From contig NZ_CP121451.1 of NCBI RefSeq assembly GCF_029689945.1, positions 6,324,001-6,388,000 of the forward strand: a stretch of 64,000 bases of DNA, read 5' to 3'. The DNA comes from Paenibacillus amylolyticus. GTDB lineage: Bacteria > Bacillota > Bacilli > Paenibacillales > Paenibacillaceae. This document shows positions 57,511 through 64,000 of the stretch, piece by piece. Within the stretch, counting starts at the first letter, position 1; each line of letters starts with the position of its first letter. A program made the position numbers and the translations under genes. Under the pieces are notes generated by a model. It was not told the origin of the DNA. It ran no database searches and saw only the letters and a list, made by a program, of their open reading frames with translations.

Positions 57511-57579
57511 TTAGCACTCTAATGATCGGAGTGCTAAACCCTTCCCTTTTATATAACATATGGGAAAATTGGGTGTCAA
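57511..57579 (-). promoter_or_regulatory. CIRCE element and promoter, probably of htpG
   Basis: A perfect CIRCE operator TTAGCACTC-N9-GAGTGCTAA (57511-57519 and 57529-57537) binds the HrcA repressor in Firmicutes. Just upstream on the minus strand are TTGACA (57574-57579) and TTATAT (57551-57556), 17 nt apart, so transcription would start near 57544 and enter the operator at once. The only gene downstream on that strand is htpG, 497 nt away. Confidence 0.85.
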
Positions 57580-57803
57580 TACGCAGGCGGTTATTTTAAC
57601 AAAAAGATCGAATAACCCTTCACTTTTGCACATCACCCATCATTTTAACGTAATCCCGCTGGTAAAACAAAAGCCGCCTCGAACCAATGTTTGAACCGGC
57701 ATGGTGAAAGATTGAATGTGTCCGTTGGTATCGTAGATAGCGTTGTAACTTGTCTATTTAATGCGCCTCGGAATATACTCGTGTTTGCGGTGTTGAGACT
57801 GAC

Positions 57804-57903
57804 TTGTTGGTATGTTCGTATATTGATGTGTTCGTATTGATAGGTCAGTGTTAATATGTTCGTGTTGGTATGTTTGTGTTGAAATGTTCGTTGGTATATT
57901 GGT
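57804..57903. repeat. Degenerate 14-bp tandem repeat
   Basis: About seven imperfect copies of a 14-nt unit with consensus near TGTTGGTATGTTCG. The clearest copies are at 57850-57893. Frames running through it encode low-complexity peptides rich in Thr, Asn and His and do not look like genes. Confidence 0.6.
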
Positions 57904-57954
57904 AACTTGGTCCTGTATTTGCTTGAATGTCTTGAGAAGTATGACATTCACGCG

Positions 57955-58149
57955 CTAACGAACCTCAGAGGCGTTAAATGGCCTTTTGGGGAGGATTTTA
58001 TAATCTAACGAATCTTGGACACGCTATTGCTCAATTTAAGCCAATCTATGGAGCACATTCGAACGTTTTTCAGATATTAGGGTGTGTGAAGTTGGTTAGA
58101 TTGGGAAATTAGCTGGAAATCGTAAAATAAGGCCTCCCAGGTTCGTTAG
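57955..58149. repeat. Dispersed palindromic repeat, copy B (~195 bp)
   Basis: The ends are inverted repeats: CTAACGAACCTCAGAGGC on the left and GCCTCCCAGGTTCGTTAG on the right, 16 of 18 positions pairing. An internal CTAACGAATC...GACACGCTATT block lies about 50 nt from the left end, as in copy A at 6885-7077. Between the arms the two copies agree only in short motifs. The stretch from 57036 to 58445 has no gene. Confidence 0.6.
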
Positions 58150-58284
58150 AAATGACGCAGAAGTTAGCGTTACAGCTACACATAGGATTACGGCAGAAAG
58201 TTAGCACATACGGTTAGTTTTAATGTTAGCGGTGGTGTGTAGGGTGCGTTACAGAAAAAATCAGAGTACAGTTTAGGGTTATAA

Positions 58285-58366
58285 GTTACGGTTACGGTTA
58301 CGGTTACGGTTACGGTTACGGTTACGGTTACGGTTACGGTTACGGTTACGGTTACGGTTACGGTTA
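58285..58366. repeat. Hexanucleotide tandem repeat (GTTACG)n
   Basis: An 82-bp array of about 13.7 copies of GTTACG, perfect except at its edges. It lies 80 nt downstream of the stop of the ABC permease gene. Being a six-base unit, length change would not alter a reading frame. Confidence 0.97.
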
Positions 58367-58390
58367 GAGCTTGAGGATGAATATGAATAT

Positions 58391-58440
58391 GAGTTCGAGT
58401 TCGAATTTGAGTTTGAGTTTGAGTTTGAGTTTGAGTTTAA
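58391..58440. repeat. Hexanucleotide tandem repeat (GAGTTT)n with variants
   Basis: A 50-bp array with two GAGTTC units, one variant and then about five to six GAGTTT units, ending 5 nt before the stop codon of the ABC permease gene. Only 24 nt separate it from the (GTTACG)n array. Confidence 0.95.
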
Positions 58441-58445
58441 GAATT

Positions 58446-59345
58446 CTACTTTTTAGCCATCTTTGGATCAAGGGTATCGCGTAGTCCATCGCCCATGAGG
58501 TTGAAGCCGAGAACGGTCAACATAATGGAAACGCCGGGGAAGATGAGTGTCCACGGTGCTTTTTGTATAAACTGACGGGAGTCCGACAGCATTTTACCCC
58601 ATTCCGGATCGGGTGGTTGCGCACCCATGCCCAGAAATCCGAGTGCAGCAGCTTCGATAATCGCCGTTCCAATCCCGAGCGTCCCCTGCACGATCAGCGG
58701 AGTAAGGCTGTTGGGCAAGATGTGGCGGAACAAGATCCGCCCGTTGCCCGCTCCGAGTGTCCGTGCCGACGTAATGAATTCCTCCTGTCTCAAGCTGAGT
58801 ACACGTGAACGAACCAACCTTCCATAAGTCGGGATGTTCACGATAGCGATGGCGAGCAGTGCATTTTGCAACGACGGGCCCAATATCGCCACAATGGCGA
58901 TAGCGAGCAATATCCCCGGAAAGGCAAGCAAGATATCAAATAGACGCGAAATGAGCATGTCCGCCCATTTTCCATAAAACCCGGCAATCAGACCAAGCAA
59001 CGTGCCCGCAATAATGGAACCAATGACGGAAAAAAATCCCACCCACAAGGAAATACGCGCTCCATGCAGCACTCTGGAAAACACGTCACGTCCCAGATCA
59101 TCCGTACCAAACCAATGCTCTGCCGAAGGAGCCTGAAGCCGATCTACCAGCACCTGTTCCTTGTAATCGTAAGGTGCGATATATGGCGCGATGAAAGCCA
59201 ACAGAATAAAAAACACGATAATAATCAAACCCGCAAGCGCAAGCCGATTCTTCCGAAACGTTCTCCACGCTTCACGCCATGGACCGGCTGTGCTCGCTGT
59301 TGCAGCATCAATGGATGGTCCGGTATTGGTCGATAATTTGGCCAT
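58446..59345 (-). CDS. Peptide/nickel-type ABC transporter permease (DppC-like)
   Basis: This 299-residue protein has an N-terminal OppC/DppC extension ('GPWREAWRTFRKNRLALAGLIIIVFFILLAFIAPYIAPYD', visible core 'FRKNRLALAG'), six predicted membrane helices and the EAA motif region 'SARTLGAGNGRILFRHILPNSLTPLIV' (core 'ARTLGAGNGRILFRHILPN'). 'HWFGTDDLGRDVFSRVLHGARISL' is a family block for DppC/OppC. It pairs with the DppB-like permease upstream (41 nt) and imports small peptides or related compounds. The ORF ends within 5 nt of a hexanucleotide repeat, and no ATPase gene follows, unlike most dpp/opp operons. The ATPases may be encoded elsewhere or shared. Confidence 0.92.
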   Translation of the reverse strand: MAKLSTNTGPSIDAATASTAGPWREAWRTFRKNRLALAGLIIIVFFILLAFIAPYIAPYDYKEQVLVDRLQAPSAEHWFGTDDLGRDVFSRVLHGARISLWVGFFSVIGSIIAGTLLGLIAGFYGKWADMLISRLFDILLAFPGILLAIAIVAILGPSLQNALLAIAIVNIPTYGRLVRSRVLSLRQEEFITSARTLGAGNGRILFRHILPNSLTPLIVQGTLGIGTAIIEAAALGFLGMGAQPPDPEWGKMLSDSRQFIQKAPWTLIFPGVSIMLTVLGFNLMGDGLRDTLDPKMAKK

Positions 59346-59386
59346 GCGGCGTCTCCTTTCTTGGATATGAATGAATGATGAATTGC

Positions 59387-60390
59387 CTATTTATAACTGA
59401 TACGAGGATCAAACACAGCGTAGAGCAAGTCCACAATCAGATTGATCACCACGAAGAAAAATGCCACGATCAGAATGCCACTCTGGATCACCGGATAGTC
59501 CCGCGAACTAATCGCTTCATATATATAACGTCCCACGCCCGGCCAAGCAAAGATCGTTTCGGTCAATACCGCACCCCCAAGTAACGATCCGGTCTGGATG
59601 CCGATAACCGTAAGCACGGGGATAAACGCATTTTTGAGGGCATGTCCATATACAACAAAAAACGGCCCCAGTCCCTTGGCTTTTGCAGTACGAATGTAAT
59701 CGGAACTCATTACCTCCAACATGCTGGAACGGGTCATCCGGGCAATAACGGCCATTGGAATGGTGCCCAGCGCAATACTCGGGAGCAACAAATGTTTCGT
59801 TACGGTCCACAACTGATTCCATTGTCCAGCAATCATCGTATCCAGCACATACAAGCCCGTAATGGCTTCCACTGGATCTCGTGCATTCATGCGTCCAATG
59901 GATGGCAACCACTGCAACTTGTTCGCGAACAACCACTGTTCCATTAGACCGAGCCAGAAGATCGGCATGGATACCCCACCAAAGCAATGACCATGCAGCA
60001 ATAATCAAACCAGGAGTTGTGCTTCCATGCACTGATAATCCCGGCATTCACCCCAATAATGACAGCAAACAACATACTTGCCATCGTTAATTCAAGGGTT
60101 GCTGTCAGATAAGGCACAATTTCCTGGGCAATAGGCACCTTGGTGCGAATGGATGTCCCCAGGTCGCCTTTGAGCAAATCGCCCAAGTAGGCGAAATATT
60201 GCTGGAACCAGGGTTTATCCAGTCCAAGCTGGTCACGTAAGGCTTGCTTGGATTGTTCGGTTGCCTTTTGCCCAAGTATGGTCTCAGCCGGGTCACCCGG
60301 AATGGCGTGGATGATGGAAAAGACAATTAGGGTCATGCCCAGCAATACGGGCAGCAACACAAGCACACGTTTGACAATATAGCTGTTCAA
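59387..60390 (-). pseudogene. Peptide/nickel-type ABC transporter permease (DppB-like), frameshifted
   Basis: Two frames (59944-60390 and 59387-60001) give one ~334-residue protein with six membrane helices. It opens 'MNSYIVKRVLVLLPVLLGMTLIVFSIIHAIPGDPAE' (core 'HAIPGDPAE'), the standard DppB/OppB N-terminus. The C-terminal half has 'RMTRSSMLEVMSSDYIRTAKAKGL' (core 'YIRTAKAKGL', the EAA loop) and 'ETIFAWPGVGRYIYEAISSRDYPVIQ'. The break is at plus CCCC 59974-59977; one base restores 'MVIALVGVSMPIFWLGLM'. It is the middle gene of the importer operon and is separated from the binding-protein gene by a hairpin that may lower permease expression. Confidence 0.9.
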
Positions 60391-60422
60391 TCCTGTTCAC
60401 CTGCCTTCGACGTATCATGCAA

Positions 60423-60513
60423 AATAAAAAGCGCCGGCAGAAATGCATGCTTTGGATAGTTACGTCCGGATGTAGGTTCTGCCAAGCATTGCGTCTCACC
60501 AGCGCTTTGATAG
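60423..60513 (-). terminator. Large intercistronic hairpin between binding-protein and permease genes
   Basis: AAAGCGCTGG pairs with CCGGCGCTTT on the minus strand (60428-60437 with 60499-60508, one G-U pair) around a long internal loop, followed by TTTTATTTTG. Such leaky terminators often make the binding protein more abundant than the permeases. Confidence 0.6.
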
Positions 60514-60612
60514 AAAGATGTTACACTTCATTACTCCGAGTGTAGCGCCCTCTTCAGAGTGATTCTGCACACTCCGTTATTCTGAAATGGATAAGTTCAG
60601 CTTACGTCTGTA

Positions 60613-62264
60613 TTATTCGAAGTAGGCACCGGCATAGGATTCACTGCCCAGCGGAGATGGCACAAAACCTTTCAGGTTCGATTTCCCCGCCAGAATTGGC
60701 GTGGTGTGCACGAGTGGAATCCACGGTGCATCTTCCTTGATAATCACCTGTGCTTGTTTGTACAGCTCGGCACGTTTCTCCTGATCTGTTTCTTTCTGCG
60801 CATCTGTCAGCAATACATGCAACTCTTCGTTGACGTAGAAACTGCGGTTGTTACCTGGGATGGCGTCTTTGTCCAGCAAGGTGTACAGGAAGTTATCCGG
60901 GTCCCCGTTGTCCCCGTCCAGCCGAGCATGTAGATATCGTCTTTCTCCCCGGCTTTGGCATCATCCAGATACGTCGCCCATTCTGGGGATTCAATGTTAG
61001 TGGTCACGCCAATTTTCTCAAAATCAGCCTGGATCGCTTCCGCTACTTTCTTGCCATCAGGCATATACGGGCGAGATACCGGCATGGCATAGAAAGTTAC
61101 CGGATCAGGCAAACCGTCAGGGAAGCCAGCTTCGGCGAGTAGAGCTTTTGCTTTTTCCAGATCATATGGGTAATCCTCAATGGTATCGTTGTACCCCCAT
61201 AGCGTTGGTGGCATCGGGTTCACAGCAGGCTCAGCTTGTCCAGCAAAGAACGCATCAATAAGGGCCTGCTTGTTTACCGCATGATTGAGGGCTTGTCTAA
61301 CTTTGACATTATCAAATGGTTTCTTCTTGAAATTAAAGCCGATATACGCCACATTGAACGGTGGACGCTCGATCTTCTGCAACTCGCTGTTGCCTTCAAG
61401 GATGGACAGATCGTCCGGGTTCAGGTCTTCCATGACATCAATCTCGCCGTTTTGCAGGGCATTGAAGCGAGCGGTGTTATCCGGAATCGAACGCACGATA
61501 ACTTTGTTCAGCTTCGGCAGTCCTTCTTTCCAATAATCCGCGTTTTTCTCCAGGGTGATGGAGTCGTTACGCTTCCACTCTTTGAATACGAATGGGCCCG
61601 TGCCCACAGGCTCGCTTTTGAAATTTTCTTTTTTCTCCTGAATCGCGGTTGGACTGGCAATGCCAAATGGCGTCATCGCAATATTTTGCAGGAAAGGCGC
61701 TTGTGGCTGGTTCAATGTGAACTCCACCGTAGTCTCGTCAATCGCCTTCACTTCCTTGATCACACGTCCATCCTCTGGACCAAACATGGAGTCATAATAA
61801 TCAAAGGAATCTCCCTCGAATTTATATTCACTCGCCGGATCGCTCCAGCGGTTGAAGTTGAACACTACAGCCTCTGCATTGAAGTCGGTACCATCATGGA
61901 ATTTCACACCGGACTTCAGCTTAAACACATACTTGAGTCCATCCGCCGAAATCTCCCAGCTCTCTGCCAGTCCAGGAACGACTTCTGTTTCGCCTTCCTT
62001 GTAATCCAGCAACGAGTCAAACACCTGATGTCCAATCTTCAGCGACTCTCCATCAGTTACAATCGCCGGGTCGAGTGCTACGGAATCCCCGCCGCGGCCC
62101 ATGATCATCGTATCCTGTGCTACCGTTTCGGTTGGAGGGTCGGTTCCTTCTGCCGGAGCAGGCGTATTCTCTCCACTCTCATTACTGGAGCAACCAGACA
62201 ATACCAAGACGGTGCTCAAAGCCAGAGTCAAAAAACCGGACATCCATTTCTTTCTCATTCGCAT
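60613..62264 (-). pseudogene. Extracellular solute-binding lipoprotein, family 5 (DppA/OppA-like), frameshifted
   Basis: Two frames (60807-62357 and 60613-60879) make one ~550-residue binding protein. The signal peptide ends in a lipobox, 'STVLVLSGCSSNE', with the Cys lipidated, so the protein is tethered outside the membrane. SBP_bac_5 blocks are 'HQVFDSLLDYKEGETEVVPGLAESWEIS' (core 'VPGLAESWEIS'), 'VKFHDGTDFNAEAVVFNF', 'YIGFNFKKKPFDNVKVRQALNHAVNK' (core 'VRQALNHAV') and 'PTLWGYND'. The break is at plus CCCC 60912-60915, where one base restores 'GWTGDNGDPDNFLYTLLDKD'. The start at 62264 is chosen next to AAGGG and just before the signal peptide. First gene of the operon; likely ligand a short peptide. 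Confidence 0.9.
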
Positions 62265-62357
62265 ACGTACAACACCCTTCCCTGTCTCATAATGTGTGTG
62301 ATGCTGGCATGAAAAAACTTCAATGATAGCCATTGGTTCGGTGCTTGCTTGTATCAA

Positions 62358-63080
62358 TGAAAGGCTTTAGGTGCCTGTGATACCTGAATTAAAGTTCTGG
62401 GGAAAGTTAGGCAAATATATAAAATGTAAAAACAGCATGGGAGAAAGGTGAACATGGATATAAGTAAAAGTCAGATCATCATGCTCACGGATTACGGATA
62501 TGGAAGATTACTTTTATATAAAAAGAAAACGTACAACGAACGAAGTATCTTTTGAGATGAATCTATGTAAGTGAATGAGGTTGTTGCGATTTATTTGAAC
62601 TAAGGTCAATAAGTAACAGCAAATGGTAACGGGCAAGTAAGAGCAAGATCAAGGTAATAGATTTAAAATGTAAATAGGCATATGGATACTACGCTGCTGG
62701 GTACCGATAACGTCTGTTCCTTGAGCGTGTCGACTTGGAGTATGAAGTGTGGGAACCCAATTAAGTATCGTCGTTTGCAATACGGATGAAAGGCTAGGTT
62801 GTTTAGATGTGTAAGTTGTTTATGACGGTGGTTTTCTCTTGCAGATAGGATGTGTAAAACGTATGAACGAGTCATCTTGAGATGTTGGATTGTACAACAG
62901 GGAGACATTACAATAACTTCATATGTTATGGTTTTGTCATGATGAGGAGGATTGTGTAAGTAAACCGTAGTGAAAAACAATTTCGTGTAACTTACTTTAC
63001 ATCACATTAATCAATTAGACAAGAGATTTACAGACATAAGTCTTCAACTTTATTATATACGTTAATATTACTTACACAAA
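62358..63080. other. Gene-poor AT-rich gap
   Basis: I find no convincing gene here. A 33-codon plus-strand frame at 62454-62555 has a good AAAGGTG site 3-4 nt before its ATG, but too little length to judge. A 105-codon minus-strand frame at 62663-62980 has an odd composition rich in His, Thr and Cys and no ribosome binding site. The region should contain the promoter of the binding-protein operon, but no clear -35/-10 pair was picked out. Confidence 0.4.
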
Positions 63081-63084
63081 AGAC

Positions 63085-63124
63085 AAAAAAGGAACACAGT
63101 TCGACAAAAAACGTCTTGTGTCCC
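63085..63124 (-). terminator. Terminator of the GH25 gene
   Basis: GGGACACAAGACG and CGAACTGTGTTCC on the minus strand form an imperfect stem (63091-63124), followed by TTTTTTGTC. It lies about 57 nt after the GH25 stop codon. Confidence 0.6.
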
Positions 63125-63180
63125 TTCTCCATTCCATCCAAATTCAGATAAAATCAATATTTAATTCGCTAAGGATCAGC

Positions 63181-64000
63181 TTACTTTTTAAACAAACCTC
63201 TGCGATGCATCACGGTAATAAAACGGTAAAAATCATAACTCGCCCCATTATCGATGCTGAACAATGGATTTTTGGTGTCATATGCCAGCGCTGCATCCAC
63301 AGCTGCTTTTGCCCATACTGGAACTTCCATTTGCTGACGCGCCTGCAGTTTGTCGACTTGGGATTTAAGCGCATCAAACGCTGCTTTTTCTTCGGCTGTC
63401 ATCGGTTCGCCCCCTTTCGGTGGTTCGGTTGGTGGATTCGGGTTGGTTGGCTCCGGTGGTTTCGGAGTAGCTGCTGCGTATCTGGCTCTGAGCTGTGCCG
63501 CGGTTCCCTCGAATTCATTCATATCCACGTTGCCGCTAATGCCATTCACTTTGCCCGAATCCGTATACTGCCAGAACGTCCAACGCTTCCATGCCGGCTG
63601 GTCGTCCGGTACACGGGTGCTGCTGTAACGCGCGATCCACAGATCGTAGGAGCTGAGTGATGTGTCAAAATTCCCGGCAAATGAATTGCCTGTGTATATG
63701 ATCGGTTTTACACCTGTGAGGCGTTGTAATTCGGTTAAAAAAGCTTTGGCAACTGTATTCATCTGCGCTTTGCTCAGGTTGCCTGGGTTGTTCTCGTAGT
63801 CCATGACAGGTGGCAGCTGTAACGCTTTGGCCCCTCCAACTTTGTTCAGTGTATTGGCGTAATGCGCCGCTTCTGCCTTGGCACCATCGGTAGTTGTCGC
63901 CCGGAAGAAATGGTACGTTCCCACTAACATACCCGCCGCCAACGCGCCTGTTACATTTTTCTGGTAATTTGGATCGGTATACGTCTGTCCCTCGGTTGCC
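63181..64000 (-). CDS. GH25 lysozyme-like muramidase, N-terminal part cut by the window edge
   Basis: The frame is open to the right window edge, so the N-terminus is missing; the internal start-like codon near 63942 is not real. The GH25 barrel is seen in 'ATEGQTYTDPNYQKNVTGAL', 'AGMLVGTYHFFRA', the catalytic region 'LPPVMDYENN' (D-x-E), 'PIIYTGNSF', 'DLWIARYSS' and 'RWTFWQYTDSGKVNGISGNVDMNEF' (core 'FWQYTDSG'). A Pro-rich linker ('TPKPPEPTNPNPPTEPPKGG') then leads to a helical C-terminal part ending 'YRFITVMHRRGLFKK'. Such enzymes cleave the MurNAc-GlcNAc bond of peptidoglycan. The modular form is shared by autolysins and phage endolysins; no other phage gene is in view. Confidence 0.92.
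   Translation of the reverse strand, partial: ATEGQTYTDPNYQKNVTGALAAGMLVGTYHFFRATTTDGAKAEAAHYANTLNKVGGAKALQLPPVMDYENNPGNLSKAQMNTVAKAFLTELQRLTGVKPIIYTGNSFAGNFDTSLSSYDLWIARYSSTRVPDDQPAWKRWTFWQYTDSGKVNGISGNVDMNEFEGTAAQLRARYAAATPKPPEPTNPNPPTEPPKGGEPMTAEEKAAFDALKSQVDKLQARQQMEVPVWAKAAVDAALAYDTKNPLFSIDNGASYDFYRFITVMHRRGLFKK

Noticed and set aside
57645..57951. Minus-strand frames of 100 and 65 codons
   Set aside because: They run through the degenerate 14-bp repeat, have low-complexity Thr/Asn/His-rich products and no ribosome binding site.
58285..58366. Telomere-like repeat suggesting a linear replicon end
   Set aside because: The array is internal, flanked by normal chromosomal genes on both sides, and not at an end.
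57804..58440. Possible CRISPR array
   Set aside because: The repeats are contiguous tandem units without unique spacers, and no cas genes are in the window.
62663..62980. Minus-strand frame of 105 codons
   Set aside because: No ribosome binding site, odd composition, no recognisable motif.
63181..64000. Prophage endolysin
   Set aside because: The GH25 protein has a modular form also seen in phage lysins, but no holin, tail or other phage gene is visible; the call cannot be made from this fragment.

Overview
The window comes from a low-to-mid GC, endospore-forming Firmicute, most likely Paenibacillus. The evidence is a GerAB-type germination permease, a SleB/CwlJ-type cell-wall hydrolase, NHEJ ligase and polymerase genes, a CIRCE heat-shock operator, YitT, YhgE and VanZ proteins, and strong AGGAGG ribosome binding sites. 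No tRNA, rRNA, insertion sequence, prophage block or CRISPR array was seen.

Layout. 1-2.4 kb: end of a germinant-receptor permease, then separate LigD-type ligase and polymerase genes. 2.4-6.9 kb: YitT, cardiolipin synthase, and a DUF21/CBS membrane protein. 7.1-10.4 kb: a GntR-controlled operon (repressor, DUF1648 membrane protein, exported alpha/beta hydrolase) with a clear promoter/operator. 10.4-14.5 kb: AI-2E exporter, ABC-2 transporter pair, small cysteine-rich protein, small membrane-anchored protein. 14.6-33.9 kb: a nearly continuous minus-strand exopolysaccharide locus. It runs from a tyrosine-phosphatase/Wzz/tyrosine-kinase module through GalU, the priming sugar transferase, Wzy polymerase, PssD/PssE, four further glycosyltransferases, Wzx flippase, pyruvyl transferase, ManC and UDP-glucose dehydrogenase, to an LCP ligase, a secreted GH74-like beta-propeller and VanZ. 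A small unrecognised protein and a SinR-like XRE regulator with palindromic operators stand at its upstream edge. 35.2-40.5 kb: a small ORF and glutamate synthase large subunit. 40.9-44.0 kb: YhgE/Pip protein with its TetR regulator. 44.3-54.5 kb: glycolipid-type glycosyltransferase, cell-wall hydrolase, ThpR, 2-hydroxyacid dehydrogenase, RNA methylase, chemoreceptor, luciferase-like oxidoreductase, dGTPase. 54.6-58.4 kb: htpG with a CIRCE promoter, surrounded by repeats. 58.4-62.3 kb: peptide/nickel-type ABC importer (binding protein and two permeases, no ATPases). 63.2-64 kb: GH25 lysozyme, cut by the window edge.

The strongest overall pattern is technical. Fifteen genes, many of them housekeeping (gltB, galU, ugd, dGTPase, dppB), are broken by 19 single-base shifts, nearly all one-base losses in short homopolymers. 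Restoring one base at each place gives full-length family members whose lengths are all divisible by three. This points to homopolymer errors in the assembly rather than real pseudogenes. I annotate each such gene once over its full span, typed as pseudogene because the frame as given is broken.

The most interesting biology is the complete Wzx/Wzy exopolysaccharide locus with an embedded GH74-like protein, a GATACA...TGTATC operator shared by the XRE gene and a distant small gene, a long CIRCE-controlled htpG leader carrying a repeat, and a run of tandem and dispersed repeats beside htpG.
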